From Coxiellaceae bacterium (lineage in GTDB: Bacteria; Pseudomonadota; Gammaproteobacteria; Coxiellales; Coxiellaceae), in assembly GCA_003450655.1 (NCBI GenBank), contig DMFG01000002.1:1-11222 (forward strand): 11,222 nt of DNA, given 5' to 3'. The notes below the pieces were generated by a model, which made no database searches, was not told the DNA's origin, and worked only from the letters and a program-made list of their open reading frames with translations. The position numbers and the translations under genes were made by a program. Numbering within the stretch: the first letter of the stretch is position 1; every line of letters begins with the position of its first letter. Shown here piece after piece: positions 8,122 through 11,222 of this stretch.

Positions 8122-9217
8122 AGATTCCTTTCCTATTACCTGCCATTTCAACGTGCTCTACACGCTGTGTTAATTGTGTCATTAATTCATAACCTATAGT
8201 GCTGCAATGCTGAGCAATGGTATCGACAGGCAAACCTTCTCCCCAAAAAATAACATCATCACCAGATTTAACCTGAGAATTAATACCTAAATCAACCGTT
8301 AATAAATCCATGGAAACACGTCCGATCAAAGGGTAACAGTGTCCATTAATTAACACGGGCGTTCCCTCAGGAGCCTGTCTCGGATAGCCATCACCATACC
8401 CCATCGCAATAATCGCTATGGTTGTGCGCTGCTCGCTCACCCAAGTTGCTCCATAACCAACCGATTCACCTACCTGTATTGTTTTGACCGCTAAGACTTG
8501 AGAATGCAATGTCATCGCAGGCAATAAACCTAATGACTCAGCGGTCTTTCCAGACACTGGTGAACCACCATACAACATATAACCTACCCTCACCCAATCA
8601 GCATACATAGCGCATTGATTTAACATCAAAGCGGAGTTCGCAATACTTTTTTGACTGGCAAAGTCACGTGTAACTTGCTCAAACTGGTTCCACTGTTGTT
8701 GCGACATCGATGATTCCCTGTCATCAGCACAAGCCATATGCGTCATCGCAATGCATTGCCCTGAAGGAATCTTCAAAGTCATTAAATGTTGATAGGTTTC
8801 ATGGAACACTTGAGGTGTCATGCCTAATCGATGCATCCCTGTATCCACTTTTAACCAAAAACGCACACCCGTAGGCACTGGTGAAGCTTGGATAAGCTCC
8901 AACTGAAAAGCATCATGAATAACCACGTCCAATTGATACTGGATGAGTTGCTGATATTCATCAGCTGTCAAAAAACCTGTCATCACAACGATGGCCTGTT
9001 GAATACCTGCCTGACGCAGCTCTATTGCCTCTGCAAGGGTAGCGACACCAAAAGCATCAATATCCGTTAAAGTACGCGCTACAGTAACAGCACCATGGCC
9101 ATAAGCATTAGCTTTCACCATAGCTAGAAGAGAAGCATGAGGAACGAGTTGACGCACACACGATAGATTATGTTGAATATGGTCCGTATGAATAACAACA
9201 TAGCGAGAGCGAGACAC
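8099..9217 (-). CDS. alr: Alanine racemase
   Basis: A 372-residue PLP enzyme that interconverts L- and D-alanine for peptidoglycan, acting in the cytoplasm as a dimer. The PLP lysine is Lys35 in MVKANAYGHG (33-42). The second catalytic base is Tyr255 in SVGYGATW (252-259). Other family marks are KVDTGMHRLGM (123-133), VGYMLYGGSP (211-220) and GRVSMDLL (299-306). All catalytic elements are present and the length is normal (about 360). The start codon is GTG at 9217-9215, only 2 nt after the dnaB stop, with a weak GGGG ribosome site inside the dnaB end, so it is probably translated by coupling with dnaB. Dna helicase followed by alr is the usual gammaproteobacterial order. The C-terminus runs some 14 residues past the usual end and overlaps the next gene. 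Confidence 0.95.
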   Translation of the reverse strand: MSRSRYVVIHTDHIQHNLSCVRQLVPHASLLAMVKANAYGHGAVTVARTLTDIDAFGVATLAEAIELRQAGIQQAIVVMTGFLTADEYQQLIQYQLDVVIHDAFQLELIQASPVPTGVRFWLKVDTGMHRLGMTPQVFHETYQHLMTLKIPSGQCIAMTHMACADDRESSMSQQQWNQFEQVTRDFASQKSIANSALMLNQCAMYADWVRVGYMLYGGSPVSGKTAESLGLLPAMTLHSQVLAVKTIQVGESVGYGATWVSEQRTTIAIIAMGYGDGYPRQAPEGTPVLINGHCYPLIGRVSMDLLTVDLGINSQVKSGDDVIFWGEGLPVDTIAQHCSTIGYELMTQLTQRVEHVEMAGNRKGIYETPSCT

Positions 9218-9219
9218 TG

Positions 9220-10599
9220 CTAGGCCCCACTTTGAAAATTCTGTGTTAAATTATCGAAGCGGGTGAACTCGCCTAGAAAAGCCAAACGAACCTCACCAAT
9301 AGGACCATTACGCTGCTTACGAATCAAAATTTCAGCCACACCTTTATCAGGAGAGTCAGGGTTATATACCTCGTCACGATAAATAAAGGCAATCAGGTCG
9401 GCATCTTGCTCAATCGAACCCGACTCACGTAAATCTGACATCACCGGACGCTTATCGGTACGAGACTCCAAGCCACGATTCAACTGTGACGCAGCAATCA
9501 CAGGGCATTCGAGTTCTTTGGCTAATGCCTTCAACGAACGAGAAATTTCTGCCACCTCGTTAGTTCGGTTTTCTTTTAGCTCAGGTACTTGCATCAATTG
9601 CAAATAATCGATCACAATTAAATCTAGGCCATTATTCTCACGAGCGACACGCCTTGCTCTAGCACGTAATTCGCTCGGTGATAAAGCCGGCGTATCATCG
9701 ATATATAAAGGTACATCCGCCAACATACTCACGGCCGAACTAATTCTTGGCCAATCGTCATCCGTTAGATTACCCGTTCTAACATTGTGTTGATTAATTC
9801 GACCCAATGAAGATAACATCCGCATGGTTAAATGCTCGCCAGGCATCTCGAGACTAAATACCAATACAGACTGACCATTAACCGCAACATTCTCAGCGAC
9901 ATTCATGGCAAAGGTTGTTTTACCCATCGAAGGGCGACCCGCAACAATCACGAGGTCACCTGACTGAAGCCCTGATGTCATATCATCAAAATCATAAAAA
10001 CCGGTAGATGCACCAGTGATTCTTTCACCTGATTGAAAAAGATCATCGATTTTTTGAGTCGCTGCTGACAATAAATCAGCTATTTTTACAGGGCCTGCAC
10101 CACGTAACTGTTGCTCTGCAATACGATAAACTTCCCTTTCAGCTTGATCCAGTAGATCCTTGGGGCTTCTTCCCTGTGTGTTCAGTGCATTATCGACCAA
10201 GTCAGAACCCACCGCGATCATCTTACGTAACACAGAGCGCTCACGAACAATGGTTGCATAAGACGCAACATTGGCACTACTGGGGGTTGCGTTAGCTAAC
10301 TCAAATAAATAACTCTCACCACCCACCTGCTCGAGTTTATTTAACTGTTTCAGCTCTTCTGCTAAAGTCAGACTATCACACGGTTGGTTTCGGTCGACTA
10401 AAGTTTGAATGGTGGTAAAAATCAGTTGATGTTCGTTACGATAAAAATCACTCACTGCGACATGTTCAATCACACGATCCCAAGCACGATTATCAAGCAT
10501 CAGAGCGCCTAATACCGATTGCTCAGCTTCAATGGAATAAGGTGGCACCTTTGGAGCCAGTGTGGATTCTTTTTTAGGAGGGGCTACTTGAGTGTTCAT
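9220..10599 (-). CDS. dnaB: Replicative DNA helicase DnaB
   Basis: A 459-residue hexameric helicase that unwinds DNA 5' to 3' ahead of the replication fork. The N-terminal domain begins with PPYSIEAEQSVLGALMLDN (19-37), the standard primase-binding domain. The RecA-like motor has Walker A GRPSMGKT (221-228), FSLEM (248-252), Walker B LIVIDYLQLM (327-336), AASQLNRGLESR (369-380), DLRESGSIEQDAD (389-401) and the arginine finger in IRKQRNGP (426-433). There is no intein, although Walker A is a frequent insertion point in this family. ATG 10599 has no clear ribosome site, but the start gives the expected length. It lies 70 nt after rplI and 2 nt before alr in the same direction. Confidence 0.97.
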   Translation of the reverse strand: MNTQVAPPKKESTLAPKVPPYSIEAEQSVLGALMLDNRAWDRVIEHVAVSDFYRNEHQLIFTTIQTLVDRNQPCDSLTLAEELKQLNKLEQVGGESYLFELANATPSSANVASYATIVRERSVLRKMIAVGSDLVDNALNTQGRSPKDLLDQAEREVYRIAEQQLRGAGPVKIADLLSAATQKIDDLFQSGERITGASTGFYDFDDMTSGLQSGDLVIVAGRPSMGKTTFAMNVAENVAVNGQSVLVFSLEMPGEHLTMRMLSSLGRINQHNVRTGNLTDDDWPRISSAVSMLADVPLYIDDTPALSPSELRARARRVARENNGLDLIVIDYLQLMQVPELKENRTNEVAEISRSLKALAKELECPVIAASQLNRGLESRTDKRPVMSDLRESGSIEQDADLIAFIYRDEVYNPDSPDKGVAEILIRKQRNGPIGEVRLAFLGEFTRFDNLTQNFQSGA

Positions 10600-10622
10600 G
10601 GCCAGTAGTCTAACACTCGAAT

Positions 10623-10658
10623 TCGTGTTCGACCAGCAGAATCACCCGCCGAACACGA
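10623..10658. repeat. 9-bp inverted repeat in the rplI-dnaB gap
   Basis: TCGTGTTCG (10623-10631) pairs perfectly with CGAACACGA (10650-10658) around an 18-nt loop. In the transcript it would form a hairpin just after the rplI stop and about 24 nt before the dnaB start. No T-run follows, so it is not a standard intrinsic terminator. It might protect or process the mRNA, separating abundant L9 expression from low dnaB expression. Next to it is an 8-bp palindrome, CGAATTCG, at 10618-10625. Confidence 0.45.
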
Positions 10659-10669
10659 TCACAGAAAGT

Positions 10670-11128
10670 TTATGCCGCCGATTTAGCAGTCACTGTCATA
10701 GTTAATTCAAAAGATACTTCTGAATGCAGTGATATCAATACGGCATGCTCACCAATATGACGAATAGGTCCATCAGCCATCACGACTTCACGCTTCTCTA
10801 AAGCATCACAACCAGCAGCCACGATAGCATCAGCCACTTCACGAGGACCGATAGAACCAAACAGTTTACCTTCATCACTAGCCAGCGATTCAATGCTTAC
10901 TGATAATTTAGCCATAGCTTCAGCACGTTGTTTTGCTTGTGCTAATTTTTCTTCTGCGGCTTTTTCAAAGTCCGCACGACGTGATTCAAAGTCAGCTAAA
11001 TTAGCAGGCGTTGCTAATACCGCTTTTTGTTGAGGCAAAAGGAAATTGCGAGCAAACCCTGCTTTCACATTCACTTGATCGCCCACTTTACCAACATTCG
11101 CAACATTTTCTTGTAAAATAATTTTCAT
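10670..11128 (-). CDS. rplI: 50S ribosomal protein L9
   Basis: A 152-residue large-subunit protein that binds 23S rRNA near the L1 stalk and helps keep the reading frame. The N-terminal rRNA-binding domain shows the family signature: MKIILQENVANVGKVGDQVN (1-20), then VKAGFARNFLLP (21-32). A long charged connecting helix follows (about 45-75). The C-terminal domain has GKLFGSIGPREVADAI, typical of L9. The length is normal (about 148-152). ATG 11128 has an AAGAGG ribosome site about 8 nt upstream. It follows the DUF2232-like gene by 24 nt. The upstream partners rpsF and rpsR would be expected beyond the right edge. Confidence 0.97.
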   Translation of the reverse strand: MKIILQENVANVGKVGDQVNVKAGFARNFLLPQQKAVLATPANLADFESRRADFEKAAEEKLAQAKQRAEAMAKLSVSIESLASDEGKLFGSIGPREVADAIVAAGCDALEKREVVMADGPIRHIGEHAVLISLHSEVSFELTMTVTAKSAA

Positions 11129-11152
11129 CTCAAAACCTCTTCAGTTATCTAT

Positions 11153-11222
11153 TTAATTTTTTTGTCTAGATGAATCAGCTAAACGCTGACGAAAATCTAA
11201 ACTGGCATCTAACAATGCAATG
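11153..11222 (-). CDS. C-terminal end of a DUF2232-like membrane protein (partial)
   Basis: Only the last 22 codons and the TAA (11155-11153) are inside the window; the 5' part lies beyond the right edge. The tail reads IALLDASLDFRQRL followed by ADSSRQKN. An 'ALLD/ALAD...LDFRRR' ending is what I recall from the DUF2232 (YybS-like) multi-pass membrane protein encoded between rpsR and rplI in many gammaproteobacteria. The position 24 nt before rplI supports this. With so short a piece, the assignment rests mainly on gene order. Confidence 0.55.
   Translation of the reverse strand, partial: IALLDASLDFRQRLADSSRQKN

Noticed and set aside
8122..8151. Longer start for the MFS protein at ATG 8151
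   Set aside because: It would deepen the overlap with alr, has no good ribosome site and adds polar residues before the family-like N-terminus. ATG 8121 has AAGGAA correctly spaced.
9912..9940. Checked DnaB Walker A for an intein insertion
   Set aside because: The P-loop GRPSMGKT is continuous and the protein has standard length, so no intein is present.

Overview
This window looks like chromosomal DNA of a gammaproteobacterium of moderate to low GC. The main evidence is the block on the minus strand: tail of a DUF2232-like membrane protein, ribosomal protein L9 (rplI), replicative helicase (dnaB), alanine racemase (alr). That order is typical of Gammaproteobacteria. The genus cannot be read from the sequence. 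A Legionellales- or Thiotrichales-like lineage is only a guess.

Right half (about 4448-11222): seven genes run leftward on the minus strand with short gaps or overlaps. In transcription order they are the DUF2232-like tail, rplI, dnaB, alr, an MFS transporter with a degraded acyltransferase-like tail, galE, and a secreted beta-propeller-like protein. The distances (24, 70, 2, -23, 36 and 8 nt) suggest one long transcription unit that moves from housekeeping (translation, replication, cell-wall D-alanine) to envelope functions (lysophospholipid-type transport, UDP-galactose supply, an exported protein).

Middle (3356-4471): one plus-strand gene encodes a PF14907-type nucleotidyltransferase-fold protein. 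It converges on the secreted-protein gene and overlaps it by 24 nt. To its left is a 432-bp divergent non-coding stretch (2924-3355) holding several inverted repeats and a possible 3' remnant of a lost gene.

Left part (1-2923): a leftward, visibly AT-richer surface-glycan cluster: pseB, a Wzx-like flippase, and the first 185 codons of pseC, cut by the window edge. PseB and PseC perform the first two steps from UDP-GlcNAc to CMP-pseudaminic acid, a nonulosonic acid found on flagellins, capsules or O-antigens. The flippase between them suggests the sugar goes into a lipid-linked, membrane-exported glycan rather than only onto flagellin in the cytoplasm. The rest of the pathway (pseF, pseG, pseI and glycosyltransferases) would be expected beyond position 1.

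The window appears to hold a junction between a conserved core locus and a variable surface-polysaccharide locus. I do not see a clearly new defence or mobile system. The most unusual items are the MFS protein with a degenerate PlsC-like tail, the flippase splitting pseB and pseC, and the unexplained divergent region. No tRNA, rRNA, CRISPR array or insertion sequence was recognised.
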